A DNA stretch of 64,000 nt from positions 434,001-498,000 of the forward strand of contig SAUG01000035.1 of the NCBI GenBank assembly GCA_011316305.1, given 5' to 3'. Within the stretch, counting starts at the first letter, position 1. Every line of letters begins with the position of its first letter. Under the pieces are notes generated by a model, which worked only from the letters and a program-made list of their open reading frames with translations, ran no database searches and was not told where the DNA came from. The translations under genes were made by a program, and so were the position numbers. Positions 33,483-45,132 of the stretch are shown here, piece after piece. This DNA is from Rusavskia elegans. Lineage: Eukaryota > Ascomycota > Lecanoromycetes > Teloschistales > Teloschistaceae.

Positions 33483-35257
33483 ACTAGTACGTGTGTGAGG
33501 TTGGTGCTTTATTGTTATGGAGTGATTGACATCCACTGAGAGAAACCTTTGAAAAAGAGGGACAACGTTGGCTATATAGTTGCCAAATCGACAGCCCCGC
33601 GTGGCTGATTCAGCAATGGGATTTGGGCCAATTCAAATCTTCGAGACAGGGAGTAGGGGTTACCAAAATCCGGAGTGGCGTTTCGTGTAACGTAAAGCCG
33701 GAAGTAAAGGAACCTTGTGTTCAAAGTCGGGAGCCATGTATCCAATGTTTCGTCTTGGGAATAATGTCTTGCGAGGGCTTCGCAAAGCTTATTATACTGA
33801 CCATTGTTGAGAAATCGAGGCTCACATTGACGGACCAAACGAGTTCATATGTAACCCTCAAGCCCTTAGTCAGGTTCAGGCTATAGGATTGGGACGTAAG
33901 CTTTGGTAGAAAGATCCACTCCCAGTGGTGTGGTATTGCTTGTTCTCATCTTCATGAGGATCCAACTTTCAGACTCTGGCTGTGTATGCCCTTTCTTTTG
34001 ACAATAACCCACCAAAATGACAATTATTCCTAAATATCAGCTTGAAGTCGCTCCGTGTATGCGGCACCGCACAACAGCAGTTCTATGCTGGCGAGGTGTC
34101 AATTATCTGCTCTGAGCGTTGAGGGAAGATCTGGAGAACCCACTCTTTTGAGCCGGCGATCCGCATTATAGAAATCCTTAAGCGTCTATGCTTCCTCCCA
34201 TCGCAGCTTGTGCGAATGTGCCAAATGCTATCGAAACCACTGACGCGTGTGATTTGAGTATTGGTCATGCGTTGAGCTATAGACTAGTATTTCCAACAAG
34301 AAACAAAGGCGGCGAAATTCGTGCATACAGGGTATTTGAAGGGTAAGACCTGAGACTCAGATTTTGCTGCTTAGGTGTAAACGGGGTGTCCCAAACTTTT
34401 CATAGCGCTATGGGGAGATACTTGATGATCGGTGTGAGAATTGTGTTATCGAGTAAGGTGCTGATGTGCGAATTATGGAACATTAAAATCGACGTTGGGA
34501 TTAACAGCAAAGAGAAGGAAGATACTGTGTGACTTGAGATGTGTAAGACTAGGGCCTGTTTCAGCATTTCAATTGTTTTGAAGAATTTTCACAGCACCAC
34601 AAGGCCACGTCTCTTATTTCAAGAAACCCATACAATATACCGCCTTTGAGGAATGCAAGAAAATACCACATTTATTGCCATGAATTTCAACACATACAGC
34701 TTTGAGATCAAATACCGCGGGAACCTACGGCTAATAGACACGAATAAGACTGGAGTCATCATTCAAATAGTTCTTACGCCGGGCAGTTCAAAGTAAATTC
34801 TCCCGTGACGTGAGTATGAGCCCAGTAGACGAGTATCAAGGACTTGCCCACGAGTACAGCGCAGTCATGACTGGGCGAAATACAAGCGAACCATTACTTG
34901 TCGGACATGCAGGTTGAAACCACGCGGAGGGAAGAGTAAGCTTGTACATGTAATGCGAAAGGTAGGGCGTACGGGAATATGTCAAGAAGCTCAAACCCCT
35001 ACTGATGTACCGAATGAGGGCAGTGATAGCAATGGGAAAACAGACCAAAGAATGCTTCAGAATGTGCCTAATTTCTTTTCAGCAGATGGCGCGCCAACAT
35101 AAAGTCTTAGGGTTAGGGCTTGGAACGCCTCAAGACGCGTCGACTTCGTGCTTCGTGCCGGGTTGAGGTGGAGGTGGACTCGAATCGTTCCAGCTACTCC
35201 GTACATCGCTTGTGTTTGGCGCTTCTGCTCTCGTGAGCCTCCTTGGATAGATTGACA
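33483..35257. other. Long intergenic stretch, no gene seen
   Basis: Nearly 1.8 kb without a convincing coding frame, rather A/T-rich. It separates two divergent genes and ends in the Rtt109 promoter. It may contain decayed mobile DNA, but I see no terminal repeats. Confidence 0.4.
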
Positions 35258-36880
35258 ATGGCAGATCACCCTTCGCTTAAATCAAAATTAGCCGCATCAT
35301 TGCCCGAACGGCAGCGCTTCGTCATCCACCATCTCTCCACCCCGTCCAGTCCCTCCCTTGCCCTCTACTCCGCTCCACCGGGTCAAATACCAGAAAAGAC
35401 TACCTGTGAAAGCCACTTCCTGAGCGTCACCATCCGGCACAATGACCATCGGATCCAAATCTTTGCTCTCGAAGTCCTCATCTACGCTACACAAGATCTC
35501 GTAACCCTCTTCGTTTCCAAAGCTGATTCGACTGGCTATATCCACCTACTCAAACTCCCCAAAGGAACCCCTTCTCCCTTACGGACAATCTCTTCCATAT
35601 TCATTACCCACCTTGTCGAGAGCCGCCAACGGAAAGACCGTCAATTGGTCGTCTCCCTCTTCGCCCGAGCCCAAGACCAGTACCTCTTCCCGGGTAGCAT
35701 CGAAAACCCCGGCAAACACGTCCTCGACGACAGAGGTCTCATAAAATGGTGGTGTCGTGTCCTCGAGCCCGTCCTTCAATCCAGCAACCCAGACACCCAA
35801 TTCCCAGATCTTAGCCCCTGGCTAAAGAAGGAGCCAACACACACAACAGCAAAAGCCTACCTCCGAGTCCCCTCCTGCGACCTCCACGAAATCCGCTCCT
35901 TCTTCCCCCCTCACGTCCGCCGCAATCCCACCCTCCTCTCAAAATGGCACCCCAACCGCGACCCTCTCCGCGAACTCGCCGGCCGCTCCCCCACCTTCCC
36001 AGAACGCTGCCTTATCCCCCGCTTCCCCGACGATCCCAAATCCCGCTTCGTTGACGAACTGGACGAAGAACTCACCGAACCGCCACCAGACTCCCAGAAA
36101 AAAGAAAGCCTCTCAAAAGGTAAACGGCCCGGACGCTGGAAGAGCGTGAGAAGTCTCGAGCAGTTCTGGGAATTAATGGCGTTCCGACAAGAATGCTCAA
36201 GTGGCCGCTTAGTAGGCTTCCTATGGGCGGTCTTCACGCCCGCGCAGGTCGAAGACCGACTGAAGACTTCTGGTCCCATACCTTTCGCCGAAAGGGTAAT
36301 GAACACACCGCACAAAAGTGATGACCCCCGAACATTCGCCCCCGTCGTCCAACCTCCATTTACACCACCCGCGGAACAACTCGTAGATCCCTACCTTCCC
36401 AACTCAGATGACCAAGGCCTTTCCCCAGAAACGATCGCCCGCGCTTCAGGAGCGCCGCCGTATTCTCCGCCTGCTGAGGCTTCGGCGCTGGTTTTGCCGC
36501 CGAAACATTATGCGCGGGTCAATCGGCTGCTGTTGAGGCTTGATTATGCGAATTTGGATGTTGCGGCTGAGAGCTCGGAGAGGTGGATTGATGATGTGGG
36601 GATTTGTGCTGGGAAGGAGGATTGGGGGTTTGAGGTTGTGGGGGAGATGGAGATGGAGAGGGAGAGGAATGGAGACGGTGGTGAAATTGGAGGTATGGGG
36701 GCGGAGGGGAAAGGCGTGGGAGAGGCGAAAACTCTTGATATGGGGCTGATGAGGAAGAAGAAAAGGGGAGCGGAGGGAGATGGACCCCCTGGAGCAGGAG
36801 AGAATGGGATCAATGGTGCTAGCGAAAGTGTGAATGTTTTGGCTACAGGATTGGTGAGAAAGAAGCCGAAGGTCAAGTAG
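35258..36880 (+). CDS. RTT109: Histone H3-K56 acetyltransferase Rtt109
   Basis: Fungal-specific p300/CBP-like acetyltransferase that modifies H3 K56 (and N-terminal lysines) with Asf1/Vps75, for replication-coupled nucleosome assembly and genome stability. 540 residues, single exon. Recognisable blocks: 'LPERQRFVIHHLSTPSS', 'FLSVTIRHNDHRIQIFALEV', 'FVSKADSTGYIHLLKLPKG', 'LSLFARAQDQYLFPGS'-like 'VSLFARAQDQYLFPGSIEN', 'LDDRGLIKWWCRVLEPVLQ', 'EFWELMAFRQECSSGRLVGF'-like 'QFWELMAFRQECSSGRLVGF'. The C-terminal ~130 residues are low-complexity Gly/Glu/Met and end in a basic 'VRKKPKVK', a likely nuclear signal. The ATG at 35258 is the first in frame. Confidence 0.92.
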   Translation: MADHPSLKSKLAASLPERQRFVIHHLSTPSSPSLALYSAPPGQIPEKTTCESHFLSVTIRHNDHRIQIFALEVLIYATQDLVTLFVSKADSTGYIHLLKLPKGTPSPLRTISSIFITHLVESRQRKDRQLVVSLFARAQDQYLFPGSIENPGKHVLDDRGLIKWWCRVLEPVLQSSNPDTQFPDLSPWLKKEPTHTTAKAYLRVPSCDLHEIRSFFPPHVRRNPTLLSKWHPNRDPLRELAGRSPTFPERCLIPRFPDDPKSRFVDELDEELTEPPPDSQKKESLSKGKRPGRWKSVRSLEQFWELMAFRQECSSGRLVGFLWAVFTPAQVEDRLKTSGPIPFAERVMNTPHKSDDPRTFAPVVQPPFTPPAEQLVDPYLPNSDDQGLSPETIARASGAPPYSPPAEASALVLPPKHYARVNRLLLRLDYANLDVAAESSERWIDDVGICAGKEDWGFEVVGEMEMERERNGDGGEIGGMGAEGKGVGEAKTLDMGLMRKKKRGAEGDGPPGAGENGINGASESVNVLATGLVRKKPKVK

Positions 36881-37096
36881 GTTGGATATACTGGTCGAAA
36901 GCAACTCAATGCATCGTCACCTTGAGGACTCTTGGAAGCCACAGTTATCAGGGACGTTCATTATCTCACTAACATCCTAAATCATTGACTTGACTTCACC
37001 CCTGACGGCCAGCGCTAGCAATACCCCGACTCCCTCAATCACCTCACAGCAAGAACGCCACGGCACCCCCTGACTGCCACCTTCCCTTCCAACACC

Positions 37097-39295
37097 TCAC
37101 CAAAGCCCCTCATCAACATACTTCCCCTCCTTATCAAAATACCGATACCGATACTTCTGCTTCTCCCCCTCCTTCGCCTTCCCACACTCCTCCCTCCCCC
37201 ATGCCGCCATCAACGCATCCCCCATCTGCTCCTTCTCCTTAAACATGATCTTAATCCTCCTCCTCCACTCCCGCTCCCGATCCTCCATCTTCTCTCTCAC
37301 CCGCTTATCCATCTCATTATGAGCGGCTTCAGCTATGCCCCTGAGCTGCGAGACTTGCTCTTTGGCTTTTGCGACGGCATTGCGGCACAGCGTGTGGTAT
37401 TTCTCGGCGTCGGCGAGAGCCGAGTCGCGCTGTTTGAGCGTGGTGGAGAGACGGTTATTGAGAGCGGCGAGGGCGGAGCGGAGTTCGATGGCGGTGGGGT
37501 TTTCTTCGTCATCTTGGATCACCGGTTTGGGGGCTTTGGATGTCGCGGACTTCACTTGGTCCTGAAGGATCTTGATCTGCTTTTGGAGGTCGCTAATCTC
37601 GGTTTTGTGAGCTGCGGTCAAACGCTCTTCGCGCTTCTTCATGCCTTCGCCGGCTTTGATGATCGCAGTTCGCAGGACATGAAGCTCCTGCTTGTGCTTG
37701 GCGGTCAAGGCGTCAGTGGCAGCGGCATGACCATCTGCGAGTTGGCCGAGGGCTGTCGTGTGCTCGGCGTACGAGATGCTGTCGGTGGTCTTCTGGGCTT
37801 GCATGCGAGCAATCTCTTCTTGGAGTTCCTCTACCTCAGCGTCAGCGGCACTCGAAACTTGCAAACGCTCTTGTTCAAGGGCTCTTCTCAATTCAGCCAC
37901 CTCTTCAGCGTGACGTTCGCTTTCCTGTATGAGAAAGTCGTTCTCGTCTTCAATGTTCTGGGTGTTGCGCCGGGCCTCTTGAAGCAGCTGCTTGGTATCC
38001 GCGAGTTCCACTTTGAGTGCCTCCACAGTAGCCTTCGTGGCCTCCGAATCTTTGGAAGAGTGCTGCGACGCTTCTTTGGCCTGCAGTTGCTCTTTCAGGA
38101 TATCCTCGCGGTGTTGGTATTTTGTGCGCGAAGCCTCTAGCTCGGCCTTCATCTCAGCCCTGAGGTTCTCGATTGCCGCGCCATGGGTTGATGACGCTAT
38201 TGATCGCTCAGCTTGTAGTTTTGCCGTAACGTCGTTGGATGATCTCAGGTCGGCTTTGAGTGCATTGATTGTAGAATCGGCGGCTTGTTTTTCGGCTTCC
38301 GCTCTCAACTTGACCGCCTCGAGCTCAGCAACGACCGGCTCAAATCTAGCTCGCAATGATCCAACCTTGGGCCCGTCCTTTTTGAGCTCCTGTTCCAGCC
38401 TCAACGCCTTCTGACTGGCCTTGAACTCGGAATCCTGGAGTCTCCGGGCCTCGGACCTCAAATCGTCGACCTGTGTCCTGAGGATGCGGCACTCCTTCTG
38501 CTGTTGTAGGTTTGCATGCTGTGTAGATCGCTCAGCGGACAAGTGATCTTTGTTCTCCAGTCGTAGCCGCTCCACCTCAGCCTGCAGGGCGGAGATCTGA
38601 TCGAAGACTTCCTGAGCTGCTCGGTCTTGCATTGCCTCGGTGTTCATCCGTGAAAATGGAGGCGCTGACAAACGCTTGTTTGGTGGCTGCAACAATCCCG
38701 GAGCTGGTGTAGAGGTACTCAAAGGCTGAATGTCTTCTTCGTCGTCAGCTTCGTACACTGCTTGACCAGCTCCTTCGTCGAGTTCATCTCGGTGTGCCTC
38801 GGCAACAGTTTTAAGGTTCGCGTTCGACTGTGGTTCGATCTGGGAGGCCTCTTGATCTATCTCATCGTCTTTAGATCGATGTTCGTCGGTCTGTCGACCA
38901 TCCTGCTTCCATGGCAAGGTCCCTCTCATCCAGTCGCCCATTCTCAGTGTGAAATCCTCTGGACCCTCGTCACGGCTCGAGACTCGTTCGATTTCTCTTT
39001 CTCCTGCTTTGCCGATGGTCCAAGAGCTGTCTTTCTCTCCTAACTTGGCAAGGTCGATGGAATAATCCTCCATGCCAAAGTCGCTTCCGTGAGCGGAGCC
39101 TGCCTGTGACGAAGCTACGGAGCGGGTGCGCCGACTGCGAGAGGATGCTTTACGACTGGCCTTTCGCTTGGTCGTGGACCTGATCGTACTGAGGGCAGAA
39201 TCCGATGTTGGACGAGTCAGAGGATAGGGTAATGCTGTTCGTAGTCCGCTGACTGTGGATGCATTTGGCGGCGGGGATGGTGATGAAGGGTCCAT
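37097..39295 (-). CDS. Long coiled-coil protein, perhaps spindle-pole/MTOC associated
   Basis: About 732 residues in one exon, starting at the first ATG (39295; the frame runs further up only from GTG). The N-terminus is basic and Ser-rich with 'TKRKASRKASSRSRRTRS', then a conserved-looking 'EGPEDFTLRMGDWMRGTLPW' near residue 120. From about residue 230 to 690 it is almost continuous heptad coiled coil (Glu/Lys/Ala/Leu/Gln). The tail 'YRYRYFDKEGKYVDEGLW' is distinctive. The layout of a short conserved motif plus long coil resembles fungal spindle-pole-body or septal scaffold proteins, but I cannot name the family from sequence alone. Confidence 0.75.
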   Translation of the reverse strand: MDPSSPSPPPNASTVSGLRTALPYPLTRPTSDSALSTIRSTTKRKASRKASSRSRRTRSVASSQAGSAHGSDFGMEDYSIDLAKLGEKDSSWTIGKAGEREIERVSSRDEGPEDFTLRMGDWMRGTLPWKQDGRQTDEHRSKDDEIDQEASQIEPQSNANLKTVAEAHRDELDEGAGQAVYEADDEEDIQPLSTSTPAPGLLQPPNKRLSAPPFSRMNTEAMQDRAAQEVFDQISALQAEVERLRLENKDHLSAERSTQHANLQQQKECRILRTQVDDLRSEARRLQDSEFKASQKALRLEQELKKDGPKVGSLRARFEPVVAELEAVKLRAEAEKQAADSTINALKADLRSSNDVTAKLQAERSIASSTHGAAIENLRAEMKAELEASRTKYQHREDILKEQLQAKEASQHSSKDSEATKATVEALKVELADTKQLLQEARRNTQNIEDENDFLIQESERHAEEVAELRRALEQERLQVSSAADAEVEELQEEIARMQAQKTTDSISYAEHTTALGQLADGHAAATDALTAKHKQELHVLRTAIIKAGEGMKKREERLTAAHKTEISDLQKQIKILQDQVKSATSKAPKPVIQDDEENPTAIELRSALAALNNRLSTTLKQRDSALADAEKYHTLCRNAVAKAKEQVSQLRGIAEAAHNEMDKRVREKMEDREREWRRRIKIMFKEKEQMGDALMAAWGREECGKAKEGEKQKYRYRYFDKEGKYVDEGLW

Positions 39296-40168
39296 TGTTG
39301 CTGTTCGGATATTTCTCGAACTCGTTCGCTCTTTCCTCGTGTTTTCCGGCGTTACTGGTAGCAGCGGCACGTGGTGTTTACAATCAATCGCAACAAGGGG
39401 CGCATAATATTCAGTATCTCGATATGGCACTTCGAAATAACGATCGTCGAATAATCGCTGTACAGCTGCTTCGAGTGAACATCGAAAGAAGACTGGCGAT
39501 GTGGAACGGTTCTTGGTTCCAGTGTTTACATGTGACTGCCAAGACTACTAGCCTGACGCGTCTGCACGCCGCGTGCCAAAAGGCTTAACGTGCATTAGCC
39601 CGCCGCCAGCTGTAGTATATATCGACATCATCCCATCGGCGGCATGGATACAAGCCTTTGATCGAATGCAGTGAGCATCGTTGGCCTACTCGGTCAAGAG
39701 TATGTATCTATGACTGAGACTGCATGCCCATTGACTGTGTACGTCTAAATGTCGGAACAGAGTATGATGTGATTTCAGAAGTCATTGGCCTCGCAGCGAG
39801 CGTCGATTACAATGGTGCAATTTAGGTGGACTAAAGTCTTCCATTAACTTTATACTCTTCTCTTGCAGCCAACGATGCTGGATACTGGCCAAAAGGTTTG
39901 AGAAATGATGGCATCCTTCACCAGGTCAAAACCTGACTTGACGTTGGATTTGCGTCTGCTGACGGGTACTTGCTTCTGCGTGGCGTATGCTGTCATGCAG
40001 CGATTGGAGCAACAATCGCCATATGTTGTGCTACAATAGCCATGTCGTACCATTCGTCAAGCTCGTCGGCTGCGATGGTATGCAGCAATCGGTCATTGTG
40101 TTTGCTCCTCCTGGTGATCGTCTCTGGACGCCTTCGTACCATTGACCTACATGCCATAGCAACCGGAA
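39296..40168. other. Divergent intergenic region
   Basis: About 0.87 kb between opposing starts of the coiled-coil gene and the membrane-protein gene at 40169. No gene is seen. Confidence 0.45.
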
Positions 40169-42201
40169 ATGGATCATATTGATGTGGAGGCAGCTACTCT
40201 TCCCGCGAGCGCTGATCGAGATTTGGCATTTGCTGAGGAGCATGGAGCCCAAGGCCCCCAGACCAGCTACCCCCTAATCCCGACTCCCACAGGAGATGCC
40301 AAGCAGCACGAACCCCTGCACCGTATAGCGCAAGCGGTAACTGACAGGCTACTTCGCTGCCTGAAGGTCCTCGTGCAAGAAGAGCTCCACAATTCAGATG
40401 AGCCGTTTGAGTTGTTGGCGCCAGCATCTTCGGAAACAGATGCTATAGCTGGAGCCAAGGAGATCATCTCCAAGTCGCAGGCGAAGCTCGATGTAGGCCA
40501 TGAAAGCCGCGGTAAAGAGGAGGACTGGGGAAATGGACCACGCCACAAGCAAATATCCAGCGATTCCCCGCAAGGCACGGTCAATGCGCTGCACATTGAA
40601 GACATAAATAAGCGCATCCAAGGAAAAGACGAACATAATGCTCCACAAGATCCAACTCGGTCTCGCCAGCCGGTTTTGGAGTATACACAAAGGGTCGTGA
40701 AGATGACTGAGAAAGAGATCGAAACTGAGAATGAGCGCCGAAGCGCATCCCGCGAGAAATGGAGAGCAGGACAGGATCTAAGCTACCTTGAAGATCCTTG
40801 GAAGCACCTCTGGCGTAGGAAACGAAATGATGCTGAGCCACTCTTCCGTAGATGCACCGACGAGGAAAGACAGGGTCTCCAGCTGGATCTTATCGACGCG
40901 TTGTACTTCGTGCCCAACGTCCACAATTTCAAACTCACCCCATGGAGAGGTCTCCGTGCACTATCATGTTGGGTCAGCCTGATAGGTTTACGTCTCAACG
41001 AGATCTGTGGGAATTCAACTTACAAGTTCAATGATCAATCCTCCGGGATCAACAGCTGTCCTGCATTCAGACACATCCAGATTCTTATTGAGTGTATCTG
41101 GGTTTGCAGTGACTCTGAACTGCCCAGAGTAGGTGATGTATTAGTAGCGTGCTACAAACGGGGAATTCTCCGACAGCCGCGGTTCGACCCTGGATGGAAT
41201 CATAGTCGAGCCCTATTCAGACTCCGCATCCAATTCAGACTGGTTCATATAGCCGTATATCTCGTGAATGTCTTATACAAGCACAAGGCGCCCGGTTTGG
41301 TCACGGATGACGATTTGGAAGAGGCTTGGTCCAAACCCATATCAGTGGTGGAACAAGCGTTGCGACACAGTCAACCTTCCGTTGTGTTCGATGCGGGAAG
41401 AGAGCCTTTCTTGACTGTCAGCGATCTCAATCTGAAGGACTTGCAGGAACTTGGCAAGCTGAAGATTAGATGGACATCCTATTGGGACGAGCATCTCAAG
41501 CTAGAGACTAAAAGGTCTGCCACCATACTAAGGCTCTACTGGTTTCCAACGGAAATATCGGAGATGTTTTCAACAATGTGAGTGACTTGAACAACAAAAT
41601 GAAAAAAAGCTGCAGGAAGAGGCTGATTGGGATCCTACAATTTAGTGGTTTCTGTGGCGGACTGGAAGATGACCATCGCAAACAAAGAATGGAAGAGATC
41701 CTTCTTACCCTCAACTTGCTGTTAACTTCAAGCTGTCATCAAAGCGACTTGCGAAAGCGTTATGGCCAAATAGAGGCACCCAGCTGGCTCAGTCTGCTGG
41801 CCCACGACAAGCTGGAAAATACCTGGAGCCCCGAATCAGACATTGACAACACCTCTGGGCCTTGCCTGTCAAGATTTTGGCGAGACGACCCCGAGATGAC
41901 CCGCTTCTGCTATGAGATGACGGACCACTTGCGTTTGCCGCGGCTGGATCGTCGAGACCTCCGAAGAGTCACGTATGACGAGTATCCTATGTATTATCAG
42001 CGCCTTCGCAATCTCCGTTGCTATATGGATGCGCAACAGCCGGACGGCCTGCGAGGCCTCTGGCGCGACAAGCGGAACTCAAATGCCTATTACACGTTCT
42101 GGATCGCTGTTGGTTTCGGTGTGTTGAGTATCCTGCTAGGCTTTCTCGCCCTTGCTGCAGCCATTGTCCAGGCATATTCGCAAGTCGCAGCATCGCGATA
42201 G
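40169..42201 (+). CDS. Fungal hypothetical protein with one C-terminal membrane segment
   Basis: Two frames that overlap at a splice: exon 1 40169-41577, a very short intron 41578-41615 (38 nt, GTGAGT...GCAG), exon 2 41616-42201; about 664 residues. The N-terminal 190 residues are charged and probably disordered. The middle is a helical region with 'TPWRGLRALSCWVSLIGLRL', 'RHIQILIECIWVCSD', and 'SATILRLYWFPTEISEMF'. The C-terminus has 'MTDHLRLPRLDRRDLRRVTY', 'YYQRLRNLRCYMDAQQPDGL' and a transmembrane helix in 'YYTFWIAVGFGVLSILLGFL'. The order (helical body, 'LYWF' block, 'YMD-Q-P-GL-LWRD' block, terminal TM) resembles a widespread fungal hypothetical family of unknown function. If the 38-nt intron is not spliced, the gene ends at 41581 and is truncated. 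Confidence 0.65.
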
Positions 42202-42418
42202 CTACCACGGCTGTAAGCGTGCTGACATGATGTACAAGGACGGCGATGGCAAGGTGCGTTTGATCGAAACGGATAAGGTGTCTCAAAAAAACTAAGTCGC
42301 ATGCTCTTGTGACTGCACAACCTAATCAATGCCTTTCGTTCCTTTGCCGTTCACGTGAGGGCTTAGCATAGGCCCTTCTTGATGGCCGTCGACTTGACCT
42401 CGGCGCCATCGACGCGTA

Positions 42419-42830
42419 TTATATCTTTGACTCATGAATCCCTTCTTCGCATCGCCACCCCGGCCTTCTTGCTCTTGCCTTATCACTGTCTGGTTTGTCC
42501 GTTCTAGAATTTTGGCTTTGCCTATCGTTTGCATCGTCGGCATGCTCCCCTAGGAAGGGGTAGCCGAAGTCGATAAGATGTTCATGTGTGATAGTCATCT
42601 CGAAGGCATCGTAACACTCCTCGCACGAACAGTCTTCGGAAGTATCATCATGCTCTTGGATCCGATCGCCGCTATTGGCCGACCGCTCCGTGTGTTGGCT
42701 TTTGCTGTCATTGCTCTCCGATTTGGTATGAGTGAGCTGGTCATCGAGCTATAGATGTAGTGAGTATCGAGGTAACGAATGCGGAGCTGCTGATACTACT
42801 GACCTTCCCTGACAGGGTGGCTGAAGGCAT
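42419..42830 (-). CDS. Small acidic hypothetical protein, two exons
   Basis: Exon 1 42804-42830 (nine codons) and exon 2 42419-42748, joined by a 55-nt intron (GTCAGT...TATAG); 118 residues. Sequence is hydrophilic: 'QLTHTKSESNDSKSQHTERS', then acidic 'EHDDTSEDCSCEECYDAFEM' with three close Cys, a hydrophobic 'HLIDFGYPFLGEH' and a basic tail. No family recognised. Support is the codon-like composition of exon 2 and a clean splice to a start codon; expression is unknown. Confidence 0.4.
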
Positions 42831-42895
42831 CGCTTGTAACAGATGACGTTCTGCCCCGATGGTATTCCTGGATCACTGAGGTATGATGTGGAAGG

Positions 42896-42955
42896 TTGTG
42901 TGGGGGGATGTCTGTGTGGAGGATTGTCCTGTGTGGAGGATGTCTGTGGAAGCAG
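42896..42955. repeat. Short G/T-rich tandem repeat
   Basis: Imperfect copies of GTGTGGAGGATGTCTGTG-like units occur back to back here. A minus-strand frame over them is Pro/His-rich low complexity and not treated as a gene. Confidence 0.5.
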
Positions 42956-44447
42956 TAACCAAGATGCATGGGCGAGCTTTTCTTCGAGGATTTGTGATAG
43001 CTCGCCGTGATGAACCGTTGTGATGAAGGTGGGTTATGGTTCACAGAACTGTTGACTTTCGTGTGTCGTCGAGATCAGACGAAGAAATTGTTGAGGCTTC
43101 GTGTGTGCATCGCTACCTCGACTGCCAGGCGTCGAAGTGTTGAGGTGTGAACAAGCATTGTCACTACTTGCTTGGAGTCTTCAAAGAAGACAGAGACCTC
43201 GAGAGAGCAGGTCTTGGTCAAGGTATGCTATCCTGAAAGTCCGACGGAGGGGCAACGTGATCATTCCCCTCCGTTTCAGGGTCTCGTCCTACGTAAGGGG
43301 CACCGAGCGGTACCACTGGTACACTTGCGGTGACCCAGGAAAAGAGCCGCCTTGACTGACATAATTACACAGCCCGTTCGGACACTTCGACTTGACAGAT
43401 TAGGCACTCGAAACCGCGACTGCCAGCTAAATTGAATGCCGGATTAGGTAATCGATACTACGGCTGCCAGCCAAATCGAATACCCTGCTACTGTATAAGA
43501 CTATAGGCTTAGTGTCCGGGTTTCTCTGCTCACCGCGAGCCTGCCATCGACGGTCGACCATACGATCGCTGAAGCAACAACAATACTATTGTACATGGCC
43601 GGTGTACTGAGGAATCCGTGCTCTGCCGCACAGGAGGCTTGTCAACCGTTATGGATCAGCTATAGGGCTCGCTCCCTTGCGACCTAAGAAGCCCGAACGG
43701 CAGATCTGCTGCACGCAGTCTGGCTGAGAATGCGGGAGCGGGCTGCTCGGATCTGCGGCCGGTCTAGAGTCCTCTTGTTCATCCTGCAAGACGTCATATT
43801 AGTTCCGCATAGTTAAAGGGTCGACGGCTTGCTCAACCGGTCCACGGTCTGTCCGTCGCGCAATACTCGCGTCTTTAATATGGTATGTAGATGTTTTGAC
43901 CTGCTGTAGTCGAAATTAGCGCTCGATCGCCCCAAAGCCACTTACCACCTGGTCTCCTGTCTCTAAATTCGTCCGTACACCATCCATGTGTCGGTAGCGA
44001 CCGCCGTCGCTACAGACAAAGTCCACTGTTTAGCAAGACGTCCACCACACACGAGTCGCATCCGTGCAAAACCGTCTACGGTCACCTGCAACGCCATGCG
44101 TAGAGAGATCCAAGTGCTGATACGAGCGATGGAGTAATTCTCGCTGGTCGGGACTGCAGGTGGACTGTTTCTACGACGCTCAAGCTGGAGCCGTTTTTCG
44201 CCGCAAGTCATGGTTTGCTCTGCCAGCAACAGCACACGTATCTCATCACGTCTTCGCTCAAGAAGAATAATAATCTGCCACGTCAATCACGTTGTTGTGG
44301 GATGAGTTTAATTTTGATTATCCTAATTCTGGATCGACTGAGCTATCCTGGTGTCTCCTTAGCTCGCCTCCAAATCAAATCGTCCGTTCAAAGACCATAG
44401 CTGAAGCATTGTCCACAAGAAGCATAGTCACCTGTCATGATTCTTGC
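42956..44447. other. Gene-poor stretch with decayed repeat DNA
   Basis: Contains copy 1 of the dispersed repeat (43365-43560). The rest shows only short frames with many stops, consistent with a degraded mobile element; no transposase or polymerase motif is readable. Confidence 0.45.
43365..43560 (-). repeat. Dispersed repeat, copy 1
   Basis: Reverse-complement of this segment matches 50140-50290 and 51150-51275. The exact shared core CCGGACACTAAGCCTAT lies at 43503-43519 on the minus strand. Flanking similarity includes CTCGCGGTGAGCA on one side and a 'TTGGCTGGCAG...TCGA...CCTAATC...CAAGTCGAAGTG' pattern on the other. This copy carries an extra internal duplication of the GCTGGCAG unit. Confidence 0.65.
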
Positions 44448-45026
44448 TTAACGGCCACGGTCGCTTCGTCCTTCACCACCGCTCTCCTTCAGTATGTCTC
44501 CTGCTATCTTGCGCAAGTTCCTGCCGTTGTTGCTAAACAGCCTCTTCAAGCAGTACTCATTATAGAGCCTAAGGAACTCCGCCTTGATAGTTGCCTCCAG
44601 CTGTGGGACCATGAGGTCGGAGAAATATACCTCTTCGGCTGGCTGACGCGTTATTTCCTCCCCAACGACGCGAACGACATGTTCCCGCCAACTTTCGTCC
44701 GACTCGGCGTGGAGCTGCGAGTTGAGGTTAGCATATTGTGCCAGCAATACGCTCATAGACACATGATTCCGATCGTGGTAAAGCTGAGGTACACAATAAA
44801 GCTGGGGATTCTATTGGGCCTGCGAATGGTGTAAAATGTACAAGACGTAATCACATACTTCACGGTGTTTGGCGAGTCCTATCTCACGCGCTTGTTGCTC
44901 CAGTATGGTCTTTTGTTCTTCTGACACGTTGAAATATTCTTCTAGGTCGATAGTAACGCCGTTGATCACGACTTTGGGCTTGACATTCGGAAGCGTAACA
45001 AAGATGACGGGGGCCTGATCCGCCAT
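44448..45026 (-). CDS. Orphan protein, member 1 of the local 'YYI-core' family
   Basis: Exons 44859-45026 and 44448-44783, 75-nt intron (GTATGT...CTCAG, phase 0); 167 residues. Start is the ATG at 45026. Exon 1 encodes a beta-rich 'VIFVTLPNVKPKVVINGVTI'; exon 2 is helical and Glu-rich with 'VYFSDLMVPQLEATIKAE', which I align to the core motif of the genes at 53-64 kb. The tail is basic. Not a known family to me. Minus strand and two-exon structure match the other members. Confidence 0.55.
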
Positions 45027-45132
45027 ATCGGCCAACAGATTTTGGAGAGAAGATGGGAGTTGGTATGGCAGTATCTGTCTGTGTACCAGAGGGTTCTGAC
45101 TGAGCGGTTTATCTGTTGATTCAGGAAAGTCC

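Noticed and set aside
37319..38140. 273-codon plus-strand frame opposite the coiled-coil gene
   Set aside because: Shadow of the coiled-coil codons (Leu/Phe-rich mirror of Glu/Lys/Gln), no independent support.
42796..43044. 82-codon Pro/His-rich minus-strand frame
   Set aside because: Produced by the G/T-rich tandem repeat; a better spliced start for the 42.4-kb gene lies inside it in another frame.
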